DNA of 64,000 bases from Narthecium ossifragum (taxonomy: Eukaryota; Streptophyta; Magnoliopsida; Dioscoreales; Nartheciaceae), in assembly GCA_963920575.1 (NCBI GenBank), contig OY986969.1, forward strand, positions 7,685,096 through 7,749,095. Direction: 5' to 3'. Shown here in pieces: positions 43,482-53,992 of the stretch. The notes beneath the pieces are model-generated. The model did not search any database. It saw nothing but the letters and a program-made list of their open reading frames with translations, and was not told where the DNA came from. The position numbers and the translations under genes are program-made. Within the stretch, counting starts at the first letter, position 1, and each line of letters starts with the position of its first letter.

Positions 43482-44448
43482 TGATAAGTGCATGAAAGTG
43501 CACTCTGAACAACCTTAAAACCATCTCAATTGCTATATCTTCACTCTTAATCAATTTCTTTAGCACTATTTTTATAGTATATGTTACTTCACATAGTTGC
43601 TTGGAAAATGCAGGAAATTGGAGCTGAAAGAAGCTGAAAAGGTTATATGGGTCAACTTCAAAGATTAACCTGTATCTTTCTAAGAAGAACCAGATGATGT
43701 TCCATATACTATTGGAAAGCGCCTCAAGTCTACTTTCTGGAGAATTTTACGGTTCATGATTCCGAGTTACGTAGGGGAAGTTACACCATTTTTCGTGGCA
43801 ATGTGCAGTGCTGAATGAATAGTGACAGTCGACCGTCAGATCTCACGGTCGACCGTCGCGCTCAAAAATCCTCACGGTCGACCGTCAAATCCTCACAGTC
43901 GACTGTGGAGCCCGAAAATCCTCACGGTCGACCGTCGCATCGACCGTGGCATCGACCGTCAGCCTCTGTCAAGGAAAATACTTCGCAGGGTCGATGCGAA
44001 GATCGACCGCAGATTGTTAAAATTAATTGTGCACCTCACGGTCGACCGTCAGGGTCTCACGGTCGACCGCCAGATCTGCCAGGGGCGTATAACGGGTTTA
44101 AACTTAACCCGAGTTTGCTAATCTTTGGACCCTATAAATAGGAAAGCTAGGGTAAGCCAAGGGGGACTTCTTGGACGTTTTTGGAGGCTCTTTCTGGACG
44201 GTTTCTGAAGGGAAGAAGATGAAGACATCTCCATCCATGGCCAAGTAATCTGCGGGTTCGACCTCTCTTATGCTGTTATCTTATCATTACATCTTCCATC
44301 TATTTTCTTAACTTTTACGCTCTTGATTGTTTTCGATATATTGTTATCTGTGTTTCTGGATCTTTCCTGCTTGTCTCTCTGTGAGTTCGACCTCTCTTAT
44401 GTTGTACTGCACCACGACCGCTGTGCGTGACACATTTGAGCGACATCA
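43482..44448 (+). repeat. 3' LTR of element B (967 bp, internally rearranged)
   Basis: Ends match the 5' LTR, but 680 bp net are missing between GTAATCTGC (about 44252) and TTATCTTATCATTAC (about 44275). At the junction 22 bp copied from further downstream in the LTR (GGTTCGACCTCTCTTATGC) are inserted. The palindrome array at 43824-44070 is present; the TATA box at about 44131-44140 is retained. Confidence 0.9.
43824..44070. promoter_or_regulatory. ACGGTCGACCGT palindrome array, 3' LTR of element B
   Basis: Same order of units as the 5' LTR array but one unit fewer, and with several decayed sites such as ACAGTCGACTGT, in which the outer CG pairs have become CA and TG. Confidence 0.75.
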
Positions 44449-44453
44449 CCCTC

Positions 44454-44913
44454 CATCCCGGAATTAGGATTTATAATTAAACTTAAACTGTAATTTCCCT
44501 AAATTCTGGGTTTATGACATCATCCGCGCGGCCGATCGGACTCAAAACCGATCCATCGCACCAGTCGGTTTGACTGGGTCTCCACTGCCACGTCATTAAT
44601 TAATTTCAGCTTTTCTCAAATTTCAGCTTTTATAGATCCAACTTTGCTTCACAACTGGCGCCAATGTATATGGAATCTCACAAGGTCTTCAACATGAAAG
44701 TTGTAGCTCTTTAAGTTTTCTTTCATCTCTCAGAAGTTCAGAATATTTGGAGTTTTGTAGAATATCTGGTGATTTATTTCCAAACAGTCGATGAAGCAGT
44801 CTTTTTGCATAATTTACTGATTTTTGGCCGAATTTCTTGTATTTCTTCTCAAATCCTACTTAAACCTGAAATCAAATAATATGATATCAAATACACCTAC
44901 TTTAGTCCTAACA
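44454..44913 (-). repeat. 5' LTR of element D, part 2
   Basis: Continues the LTR interrupted at 33250. On the minus strand it starts TGTTAGGACT at 44913. It includes a weak pair of GATCGG/CCGATCGG sites near 44530-44560, about 110 bp upstream of the TATA box on the other side of element B. Confidence 0.6.
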
Positions 44914-44944
44914 AAGGTAATTTAAGGGGTTTAATTATGAATAA

Positions 44945-45625
44945 TTAGTGACTTATCTGGAACTCCCTGTTCATGAGATGGGAGAATGGTTTGCAACGGC
45001 CCGCTAAGTTGGAGATGAATTTTCGAATATACGCCAATCGACCTTGAAGACTCTTCAACTCATGGAGGTTCCGTGGAGGAGACATCCCTAAGATGGCCTT
45101 GATCTTAAAAGGGTCGACCTCGATTCCCCGTTTGCAGACTATGAAGCCAAGGAGCATTCCTGATGTTACTCCAAATGCACATTTCATGGTATTCATCTTT
45201 AGGTTATGTTGCCTTTGTCTCTCGAAGTCTTCGATTAAGTGTTTGACTTGATCTTGTCTATTTTTTGTCTTTACTACCAGATCATCAATATAGCATTTCA
45301 CGATATCATGGAGGAGATCGTTGAAGATAGCTGTCATAGCACTCTGGTAGTTAGCTCCAGCATTTTTTAACCCAAAGGGCATCACTGTATAGCAAAACAT
45401 TCCTTTTGGGGTGCAGAAGGAAGTAAGCTCTTCATCATCAGGATTCATTTTGATTTGATTATAACCTGAGTACCCGTCCACGAAAGAGAGGATCTCATGT
45501 CCAGTCATCACGTCTACGATGAGCTCGGCTATGGGTAAGGGAAAGTCATCTTTCGGATAGGCTTTGTTTAGATCTCTAAAGTCTATGCAAAGTCTAAGTT
45601 GTCCATTCTTCTTTTTTATGGGCAT
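44945..45625 (-). pseudogene. reverse transcriptase of element E (truncated)
   Basis: Motifs in order: KKNGQLRLCIDFRDLNKAYP, FPLPIAELIVD, DGYSGYNQIKM, VMPFGLKNAGANYQ, the catalytic YIDDLVVK, then HNLKMNTMKCAFGVTSG and LLGFIVCKRGIEVDP. It ends in CKPFSHLMN where the RNase H connection should start. The upstream frame (45626-45765) holds a few more pol codons in another phase. Confidence 0.88.
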
Positions 45626-45765
45626 GATATTGGCTAGCCACCTGGGCTATTTGACCTCCTAAATGAAATTTGCTTTAATAAGCTTGTCTACCTTCGTGAT
45701 GATCTTGGGAATCAACTCTGGTAAAAAATGTCTTTAAGCTTGCTTGATTGGGCAGACGCTTTCCT

Positions 45766-46350
45766 CTATAGAGAGACGATGAACAACCACACTAGGATCC
45801 AAGCCCGGCATCTCCTTGTAGTTCCAAGCAAACACATCTCAATCCTGACGGAGGAAACTAATATATTGCTCCTTTCATCTGACAACATGTGAGCATGGAT
45901 GAATGTTGGACGGTGATCATCTTCTATTCCCAAGTTGATTTCTTCAAGCTCATCAAAGGTTGCTTGACCACCATCTTCAAGTTGAGGAGGCGCCTCTTGA
46001 AGGCCAATGAACTCCGCAGAAGTCATGCAAATTTGATGTCCAAGTCCTGTCTTGTGGAAGGGTAATCCTTCAGCATATCGGATATCCTTCTTTTGATATT
46101 TTGAGAGGAGATCCTCAAAGGGTTGCTTTTGTCCACGACCCCCACACAAACCTTCACCAGAGTTGATATCATATCCCATTTGACACATCATATGTAATGC
46201 TTTTGGGTCAAAAAAAGGTATAGGCAAAGTGGGTCTTGTGTTAGCAGACATCACTGGGGATGCTTGGACAAACTTGATAAATTCGCCATATTTGGTCCCT
46301 CTATTGTCTTCATTTGATTGACTCTCTTCATTAGACGGCGGAAGCTTCAC
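45766..46350 (-). pseudogene. protease-RT linker of element E with G-patch-like motif
   Basis: The translation contains FFDPKALHMMCQMGYDINSGEGLCGGRGQ, the G-patch-like signature (hydrophobic-GY...GEGLG) found between protease and RT in Tat/Ogre elements. Near 45800-45850 a frame change leads to EMPGLDPSVVVHRLSI, the conserved lead-in to RT in this lineage. Confidence 0.75.
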
Positions 46351-46573
46351 ATGTGATTGAACAATTTTGGGGAGGGTACCAGAAAGTCTTGAAGAATGGC
46401 CTTGGAGAGCTTTTCTTCAACGAAATTGAATATGGGATCACCCACCTTCCTCTGGCTACTTGGAATGTAACATTATGTCTTCTTTTTTTGAGCAGGTTTC
46501 TTTCCTTCTTAAACTTCCGTGGTGAACCTTTCAATGAAGCCCATATATGTTGGAGGTGTGGCAACGGGCTTCT

Positions 46574-47023
46574 TCAGTTCCAATGGTGGCTTTTCTTCAA
46601 GTAAAAGTTTGCATCCGCGAAAAATGCTTCTCCTGGTGCGAAGGGTTTTGTGTCGACAAAAACCCTCTTGACATCGCCTTTAGGGGTTTGGTACTTGAAA
46701 CATTGATGAAGTGTTGAAGGAATGACCTTATACTCATGGAGCCAAGGCCTTCCCAACAACATGTTATAGGAGGTGCGGGCATCAATGACATGGTAAACAA
46801 CGCTCGTTGTAAAGATTTGGAATTTTAAGACTAGGCGTATAGAACCAAGGACATGTTGACCAACTTGGTTGAAGCCCTGTACTATGATATTACTAGACGT
46901 CAAGTCTATGAGATCATATCCCAATTTGTTAAGGGTTTTGAGTGGCAAGAGATTTATAGCCGATCCACAATCTAACATTAGACGTGATGTGGGTATGCCA
47001 TTGAGGTCACCGGTTACTAACAA
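46574..47023 (-). pseudogene. aspartic protease of element E
   Basis: LMLDCGSAINLLP carries the D-C/S/T-G-S/A active site. It is followed by IVQGFNQVGQHVLGSIRL and YNMLLGRPWLHEYKVIPSTLHQCFKY, both diagnostic for Tat-lineage protease. The frame is open for 149 codons. Confidence 0.88.
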
Positions 47024-47271
47024 TGGCCTTTTATGAGATTTTGAGCCAAGTAGTAAATCATCTTCAGTGAACTCTATATTGAGACTCTTGACTACTAGAT
47101 TATCATTTTGAGGGATTACAACACGGTAATCATCCGGAAAGGATAAAGCAGTAATAAGAGATTTTCAAAAATCAAGAGAAAGACACATAGCATCATACAC
47201 GCTAAGTAATGCTGGTATTTTCTTGAAATGAGCAATTACATTGTATTTAATTGACTCATTAGAGTTTTACA

Positions 47272-48900
47272 CTACTTGCGTTTCTTGCTCTCTTCCTCTT
47301 GGCTGCGAAGGTTGAGTGATGACCTCGTGGACTTCAGTCTTTTCTTCTTCGGAGAAAGGGATTTCTCGTCATCTTCAAAGACTCCTATTACATGGCATGG
47401 ATAGTCATCCCAAGAGACGTCGGAATTCGGAGCATATGGTGTCCTAGGCCGGAGATCTGTGGAGACCTGGTGAATGAAGCCTTTTATTTCTTCATAATTC
47501 ATCACGTTTGTCAAGATCTTGTCTTGGGGATCAATGCCTCTTTGGTCTCGGCTGCCAGTCTTGAGGAAGCGAAGGTTTTGGAGAGTTGAGTCTAGCTGCT
47601 TTGACTCTCTCCTTGAAGGCTTGCTTCTTTCTCTACTTCTTGCTAATGTAGGGCCTCCGATACCTATCATAGCATGGCCCCTCATCGGAGATTGACTCCT
47701 CGTCGTCAGCCTTGAAAGGACATAATTCATCCAATATAGGCCAACGACTTCCTTCAACATGCTCCAAAACGAGTGTTGTGTACACTTCCGTAGGAACGGA
47801 GGAAGGAATAGGCGTATATATGCCCTATCCTTTGTGGTAAGATGATGTGGGAGTATAGTCCCAGCTTTCATGTGGGGATGTTGAAAGAGTATATTCCTTA
47901 TGTGGTGAGTATGGCTCCGTCATCTATCAACCTTTGAATTTTGTCTTTTAGGACGAAACTGTCTTCCAGTGTGTGGCCCAACATCCTATGGTAGTGGCAA
48001 TATAAGAGCTTGTCGACCTTGTTTACTTCTTGAGGACGTCTTGGCTCTGGAAGTTCTATAAGCCCAAGGTTTTTCAAGCCTTTGAAGATGTCCGAAACTT
48101 CTTCTCGAGAAAACGAATATTCTTTCTCTATTCTTTCCTTGAGGGTATTTGTTTGGGGGGGGGGGGGGGGGTCCGAAGAGAACTCCACGGGTCGAGCCTG
48201 AGCTCTTGGAGTGTAAATCTCATTTGGCCTAGGATTTTGCATAGTGGATGTTTGCAAAACCACTTCTCCCTTAAGAGGAACCTTTCTTTCTTGATACGGT
48301 TGAATATCTTATCCACCATGCTTGTCTTTCTGCCTACATGATGGAGATAGTTTTCAATATATGTGGCTTTAGATGCCAGTTCTTTGAAAGTTAGTGGACG
48401 AACTTCTTGAAGGTAGATCGCCATCTCAGGACGCAAGTTGTTCATGCACATGCACACAGCTTCCATCTCTGTGATGGGTTGTGGACAGTGGATGCTCATA
48501 TTCCTCCATCTGTTGATGAAGTCCGCCGCCTTCTCCTGAGAATTTTGTTCTGTCTGGATGAGCTCTGTGATTCCCACGTTTCTTTGTGTGATGTAGAATC
48601 TTTGAAGGAACACTTCTTGCATCTGCTCTCAGGAAGTGATGGATCCTAGTGGTAATTTACTATACCAGGTGAAAGCCGGCCCAGAGAGAGTTTGCACGAA
48701 CTAGCGAAGCAGGAGGGCACCATTGTGAGCCGTATCTTGGCATGCTACCAAAAAGTGAGCTATGTGCTCGTGTGGAGATCCACTTCCATTGAAGTTGGCG
48801 AATTGTAGTTGCATGTAGTTCAGCGGAAATGGGATTAAGTCTATCTCAGCTGGATATGATTTCATGTAACCTGGCCTCATAGCATACTGATTTTGCATTT
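47272..48900 (-). pseudogene. gag region of element E (several frames)
   Basis: Pieces in order on the minus strand: 48898-48701 (FPLNYMQLQFANFNGSGSPHEHIAHF), 48622-48128 (MQEVFLQRFYITQRNVGITEL, ETADFI-like NRWRNMS, then EMAIYLQEVRPLTFKELASKATYIE), 48263-47898 (ELPEPRRPQEVNKVDKLLYCHYHRMLGHTLEDSFVLKD) and 47871-47272. YCxYHRMLGHTLEDC-like is the gag zinc region of Tat elements. A run of 17 G at 48155-48171 sits at one of the frame breaks. Confidence 0.8.
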
Positions 48901-48978
48901 GAGAGGCCCTTATACTTTCAGTAATTATTCGCTGTGATGCACAGTCTCCAACGACACCATATTTGGTTGTTGATGGCC

Positions 48979-49812
48979 TTACAGAGGCAGCTGCTGATGA
49001 TTATGAGGTGGTTGTTGTTGATGGTTATGCGGAGGTTGTTGTTGATGATTATGCGGAGATTGTTGTTGACGATCATGAGGTGAGGACGTGTTTTCGACAT
49101 GTGAATTGTGTTCGGGAGGGACTTGCGCATTCATGCTGACTATCTCTGCATCCTTTTGTTTCAAAGCGTTCCTCAGTTGCTCGAGTTCCTCTTCCATTGA
49201 GGTGGAAAGAACTTGATAATGCTCAAGTGAAACTTATCTATCTCTTGGAGACTCGAGGAGTGGAGGAAACGTTTGCCCGAACGAAGGCTCAGGAGTTGTC
49301 TCCCTGCTGTGTAGGGAGTGTGTCACACTCCTGGTGTGAGGGCGATGTTGGGGTTTCACAACAACAATGGTGGTCTTGGGCTCCACAACGACAGTGGTGG
49401 CTTTCTTCTTTCTCCTCTTAGGATGGATACTTGAAGAAGTGTCGCTAGTAACATATGTCTCATCATCTTGGATTCCAATGGGCATAGCCGCAAAGACGTC
49501 GAAGGATTTCTCTATGGGAATCTCTTCTATGAGGCCTTGTCTTCTTAATGAAGGGGTCTGAGCTGGGTGAACCCTATGCCAGTTTGTAGGGGAAGCTTTA
49601 GGTACCGATCCAACAATATTCTGTCCTTTTGGTGAAGGAGCTTGAGCAAGATGGGTCCTCCGAGGGGTCGGCAGAGCTTTAGGTATAGCAAGGACGTCCC
49701 ATGCCCCCAACATGGAAAGGTGGATGATAGGCAACGTCTTTCTGCTTCTTCTTCCTCTTCTCGACAAGCTTTGTGGTCTTGAGGGGAAAATACTTTGATT
49801 CGAGGGGATCAA
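48979..49812 (-). pseudogene. N-terminal gag region of element E with HNHQQQPP repeats
   Basis: The frame at 49197-48979 begins MEEELEQLRNALKQKDAEI, a coiled coil. Three to four direct repeats of about 30 bp follow at about 48995-49085, which code for HNHQQQPP. Upstream, 49812-49234 is a Pro/Ser/Arg-rich frame (with PKRRKKK) with no known domain. Likely the low-complexity front part of the element's polyprotein. Confidence 0.55.
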
Positions 49813-50144
49813 TATCTTGCTTGGGATGTGTTGTGCCTCTCGGACTCCTTTTCAACCCGAAGAGCATTCGTCTCACGGTAAATATAGTTGACATAGGTTG
49901 TATGCACATCTTCGATATAGCTCCCGTAGCTAGGGAGCCTAGACTCCCAGTATCTCTGTCGATGCACGTACTCAGTGTAGAGGTACTCCCCGTGCTCCGT
50001 GGCTGTATGGAGGCCGCGCCAAGGCTTTTTGGTATAAGTCTTGTGCGACCTGTTGACCACCCTGGGAGGCACCTGTGGCACAACAGAGGAACATGAGATT
50101 TGAGGGTAATTTTTACCTTTAGGTTCTTCCACACATGGTGTGGA
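49813..50144 (-). pseudogene. possible 5' ORF part of element E
   Basis: A 107-codon frame (50132-49809) rich in Tyr, Arg and Thr with EYLYTEYVHRQRYWES. No similarity recognised. It adjoins the gag front part and stops at the insertion site of solo LTR L. Confidence 0.3.
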
Positions 50145-50149
50145 GATAC

Positions 50150-51157
50150 TGTTCGCCCTAATATTGTTTCGATGATGTCAATATATATTTGATGATAAAA
50201 CATTGGTTTAATATTATTATCCCTTAATTTGGAAAGTAATAAAATCATATTTAATGTGTTTTTGTACTGACGGTCGATGCTACGGACGATGCATGGATCG
50301 ACCGTGGGGGTATGGCGGTTGATGCAAGGAAAGATGTTCTTGGGTAAATAGGCTGACGGTCGATGTGACGATCGATGGACCAATCGACCATGGGCTATGT
50401 GACCTGGCTCAGAGGTGCGACGGTCGAACGAGGTATCGACCCTGAGAGGCGGTTTTCGCAACAGACCCCGACGGACGATGTCACGGTCGATGCGACGGTC
50501 AACCGTGAAGCTTGACGGACGATGTGTGGATCGACCGTGGCTCAAGAAGAACCTGGCGGATGATGTCACGGACGATGCGACGGTCGACCGCCAGCCCAGA
50601 AAAGAGCCGTTGCCGGAGTAGGAAATAGTCGTTGGGAGGCTATTTGGAGGGGTTTGAAGCTCAGCTATAAAAGGAAAAGTGCAGCAAACTTGCCAAGGAC
50701 TTAGAGAGAGCTAAGGGATTATTGTAATCATATTCTAGCAAGTTTCTATCTCTTATTTGTGAGTTAAACCTTTGTAAAACTACTTCAAGTGTGAAGTAGA
50801 CTTTGAGAGAAATATCCTAGAGAGATATTAGAGAGATTGTAAGGTTGTCAAGCACCCGTAAGCTTGGTGGATAAGTTGCCAAGCACCCGGAAGCTTGGTG
50901 GACAACTTGTAAGAGGTCCTGCAAGTAGTGGAACCTTAAGGAGGCCCTTGAGTGAAGTGAACGTAGGCAAGGTTGGCCGAACCACTATAAAAATTCTGAT
51001 GCAATCTCTTTAACTCTCATCTCATATCTCTTGCTTAAATATATTATCTGCTCTTATCTTTATCAAGCATATGATTTAATTAGACTCCTCCTATTTCGAT
51101 TTCCTTAATTGATTTTATCGTATAAAGCCTAAGATAAGCCCTCCTCTTAGAGCTTCA
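50150..51157 (+). mobile_element. solo LTR L (1008 bp) with GATAC target duplication
   Basis: Begins TGTTCGCC and ends GCTTCA; perfect GATAC copies at 50145-50149 and 51158-51162. The array of TCGA palindromes at 50270-50595 lies upstream of a TATA box (CTATAAAAGG, about 50664). The R/U5 part (TTGTAAAACTACTTCAAGTGTGAAGTAGAC and GGTTGGCCGAACCACTATAAAAATTC) resembles plant copia LTRs, so this is probably a Ty1/copia solo LTR in plus orientation. It interrupts the decayed element E. Confidence 0.85.
50270..50595. promoter_or_regulatory. mixed ACGGTCGA/GATCGACCG array of solo LTR L
   Basis: Over ten sites of ACGGTCGATG, GGATCGACCGTGG, ACGATCGATGG and one intact GACGGTCGACCGCC, most with one decayed arm. 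The array ends about 75 bp before the TATA box. Confidence 0.7.
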
Positions 51158-51162
51158 GATAC

Positions 51163-51849
51163 TCTTGGCTGAAAACGCCTTGCCATTGGCTTTCCTTTTT
51201 AGAATGACCAGGGTGAAGCCCTCTTCATCGACTGGGATGATTTGATGAGGAGCTTTCTCCTTATTCTTTTGAGGGGCGGTGGATCTCATGTGGTGATCTC
51301 TTTTCCCCCTTGAGTGGATTTTTTCATTTTCTGGACGTTAGATCCAATCAGGGAATCCTTTGTAGCCTTCTCTTGCTTGTTGCAGGACCTGGTCGTGGAA
51401 GTTCCTAACTTTATCGTAGCAGGCAACCTCGGGGGTGTGAGAGATACAATTGATGACGTTGAGGACATCGGAAGACCGTTGCGCCCCAAAGGGATGTTGA
51501 ACCAAAGGTCGCCAAAGCAAATGTTGAAAGAAGCTCCGTGGAATGCCATGTCATTTGTAGTTGAAGGAAAGCATTGTTACAATGTAGGACTTTTCTTCTC
51601 TCTGTTGTTTTTTAGAAGAATAGAATGTAGGAACTTTAAGAACCGACTCCAAAGATGAGGGGTAGAGTGTTGTCCTACTGGGTGTACCGGATTTTGTTCG
51701 ACAATAAACTCATGATCTCAATGGGGACGAGATGTGATCATTTTATTGTGATCAAAAGTCATTTTTTAGGGTTACTTGGCGTCTAGTCTCCTGGTAAGGA
51801 AATATTCGCCCTGAAGTCTGGATACCTTTTTCTTAAGGCTTTTACTACT
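51163..51849 (-). pseudogene. right-hand remnant of element E
   Basis: A minus frame at 51549-51286 reads AFHGASFNICFGDLWFNIPLGRNG, continuing into a Ser/Thr-rich part. It is probably the upstream ORF of the Tat/Ogre-type element. The sequence ends at the CTGAC target site of solo LTR I. Nothing else is recognised here. Confidence 0.4.
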
Positions 51850-52711
51850 CTGACTGTGAGGACCCGTTTCTCTGACCTGGCTCGACCGCGTGGGTCGACG
51901 GCCATTTTCCCTTGATTTGGTTTCGCGTCGGGTGCGATCAGGTTGATCGTATTGCTCTTGTGACCCAGGGGCAATTTGGTAAATTACGCCCGGTGGTCGA
52001 TTTCACACCCGCGCAACGCACACAAGCCTTGTATTGATGTATATGATTGATTAGTATCTTAAGGGTGCCTTCGATCGAAAGATCGGAGCTCGATCGGGAA
52101 AGATCAAATCGGACGGTCGAGATCAGATCCTGATCTCTACAAATACATGATTTCTTATCTCAATAAATACCTAACTTCTCTCTCTTTCCTTTCTTTTTCT
52201 TCCTCTGCTGTCGTTGTCTCCCTCCCTCGCTCTCTCTCCTACCGGCTGAGCTAGGGCTTGGAGTCGCGATCTTTGAGGAGCGGATCTTGGCGATCGAGCT
52301 TGGGGAATACGTGGAGGAGCTGCCCTACTTGATCAAGTAGGTGTTTCTACCCCGATTGTATGATTGGGTTCTCCTAAAATAGGTTTATTGTGTTTTTGAT
52401 GTAGGAATACTTGGTAGATTGTTGTGTAGCTTAATACATGGGTGTTATAGCATGCTTAGAGTATCTCTACCTCTTGGTTTTCGTATTTTATCGAACGATT
52501 CTCGTATTATCGCCGTTTTGTCAGTTTTCAACCGTTTAGACCTAGATTTGAGATTTAATCATCAAAATTGTGCTTTCTTCATATCAACAGTTTTCCCATC
52601 ATTTGTTACGCGTGTCTGCAAAGTTTCATCGATTTGCAATGAGCTTTGATAGATCAAATCCAACAAATTGGATTTCTGGCACTGTTCGTAGGAACTATGC
52701 ACTAGGCTTGA

Positions 52712-52939
52712 CAGTCGACTGTTGGATCGACCATAAGGTGTTCGCACGCTTATTTTTGGTCTCACAGTCGATCGTCGCATCGACCGTGGCTCACGGTCGA
52801 CTGTCGGATCGCCCGTCGCATCGACCGTGAGATTCTATTCCCTTTTTAGCTTCCCAGGGTCGATGTTCCAATCGACCGTGGCCTTGTGCTCTTTCCTATT
52901 TTTGGTCTCACGACCGACCGTTGGATCGACCGTCGCATC
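52712..52939. promoter_or_regulatory. TCGA palindrome array of LTR I, interrupted by LTR H
   Basis: Sites such as ACAGTCGACTGTTGGATCG, CAGTCGATCGTCGCATCGACC and GGTCGACTGTCGGATCG occur about every 20-30 bp. The array resumes at 55309 with AACCGTGGCTCACGGCCGACC, so H landed inside it. Confidence 0.75.
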
Positions 52940-53152
52940 TGTGATGACCCGTTCTTCTATTTCTGTGGCTCGTCGTTGACCGCAAGGGCAATTTGGTAAA
53001 TTGCGCCTTGTTGGTTTGTTTCACACCCGCGTGTGCACACACAGGCCTTGTTTGGGTGTATGTGTTTGAATAGGATGGTTAGGTGGACCCCGGGATCGAG
53101 AGATCCGAAATTTGGCTTGAACCGGGCCCAATTTCCCTTCCCAGCGCAGGAC

Positions 53153-53255
53153 GGATCGATCCGAACTCCACCTCGGATCGATCCGACTCGCACTAGGGAA
53201 GTGTTGCCGCCAGTGGGACTCGGATCGATCCGAGGTGGAGTTCGGATCGATCCGA
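53153..53255. promoter_or_regulatory. U3 GGATCGATCC array of LTR H
   Basis: Four CGGATCGATCCGA sites arranged as two pairs (26-29 bp apart), ending about 20 bp before TATAAG. Confidence 0.75.
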
Positions 53256-53635
53256 ATCGCACTGAGGCGTCTGTATAAGAACGGATGCCGGGCTTCTTCT
53301 CTTCTTTTTTCCCGATCTCGTCGCGTCCGAGCTCGTTCCCAGCGATTTCTTGGAAGGAGATTGGAAGATCCAAGGCTCTGCTTCGTGGATTGAAGCAGCT
53401 CTTGTGAGGTAGGGTTCCTACCTATGGCATTCGTTGGGTTTGTCTCCTGTTCATCGTCGTTCTCGCCGGATTTCCGTGGTGTTTTGTGTAGATCTTCTTG
53501 CATAAGCGGTGTTTTCCGGTTTTGAAGCCATGAGTAGCTTCGTGAGCTTCGGCACTTCCTACTCACCAAGTTTGGTGATGTTTGGCTCAGCTTTTCGGCC
53601 GTGTCGCCGTCGGAAGCTGGCCGGAGGGCCGGGTG

Positions 53636-53992
53636 GGATCGATCCAAAAGTGTTGGATCAATCCGAGCCTGGGAGTCGGATCGATCCAAGGTGATAGTTG
53701 GATCGATCCCACTTGTCCCAGGAACAGTGCCTGGGGGTGGCACTGCGCGGTTTTCCTTGGTTTTCTTAGCCGGATCGATCCAAGGGATTGTTGGATCGAT
53801 CCCGAGGTTGGTCGGATCGATCCGAATGCCGAGTTGGATCGATCGACCTTGTTTGTTTTCTTTGTTGTTTCCTAGCCGGATCGATCCAAGGACGAGTTGG
53901 ATCGATCCAAGCGCTAGTTGGATCGATCCAAGCGCTAGTTGGATCGATCCAAGGCCAGTTCGGATCGATCCAAAGGTGTTGGATTGATCCAA
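53636..53992. repeat. 21-bp-phased GGATCGATCC array downstream of the LTR H promoter
   Basis: About fourteen GGATCGATCC sites (a few decayed to GGATCAATCC or GGATTGATCC). In the right part the unit GGATCGATCCAAGCGCTAGTT and close variants repeats with a strict 21-bp period. Long open frames over it on both strands are artefacts of this repetition. Confidence 0.85.

Larger units (their letters stand above)
33251..44448 (+). mobile_element. Athila-type Ty3/gypsy element B, decayed, with nested solo LTR C
   Basis: LTRs at 33251-34897 and 43482-44448 begin TGATAAGTGC and end GCGACATCA. The target duplication CCCTC is perfect at 33246-33250 and 44449-44453. Primer site 34903-34920 equals that of element A. 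The gag-pol is broken by frameshifts near 36170 and 36980, stops at 37739 and 41464, an insertion (39133-40935) and a 3' deletion near 41980. Internal sequence is clearly related to element A but not close. Confidence 0.93.
20150..44913 (-). mobile_element. Ty3-type element D, non-autonomous, host of elements A and B
   Basis: On the minus strand the parts are: 5' LTR from 44913 (TGTTAGGACT) to 32375 (GCGAACA), split by element B; an Asp-tRNA-type primer site at 32352-32369; a gag-like ORF 32101-31466 continued at 21968-21342 after element A; then a non-coding 3' region to about 20150. No protease, RT or integrase is present. No second LTR is found, so the left end is truncated or replaced by the Helitron-like DNA. 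TGTT...AACA LTR ends are inferred; the right flank (AAGGT) has no partner to test. Confidence 0.65.
44945..49812 (-). mobile_element. Tat/Ogre-type Ty3/gypsy element E, decayed internal region
   Basis: On the minus strand, gag (49200-47900), a linker, protease (47023-46574), a G-patch-like domain (46350-45766) and RT (45625-44945) follow in order. RNase H and integrase are absent: the sequence stops about 30 bp before the LTR of element D. Many frameshifts. The coding order, the GYD..SGEGL segment between protease and RT and the YIDDLVVK box are Tat/Ogre-lineage features. No LTR pair is recognised; more of its 5' part lies on the right at 49813-50149 and 51163-51849, split by solo LTR L. Confidence 0.75.

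Noticed and set aside
44914..44944. A target duplication pairing for element D at its right end
   Set aside because: The flank AAGGT has no partner, since the left LTR of D is not found. Insertion of D into E is likely but not proven.
49679..50569. 296-codon minus frame spanning the LTR L left border
   Set aside because: It runs across a transposon insertion boundary and half of it is a palindrome-array translation.
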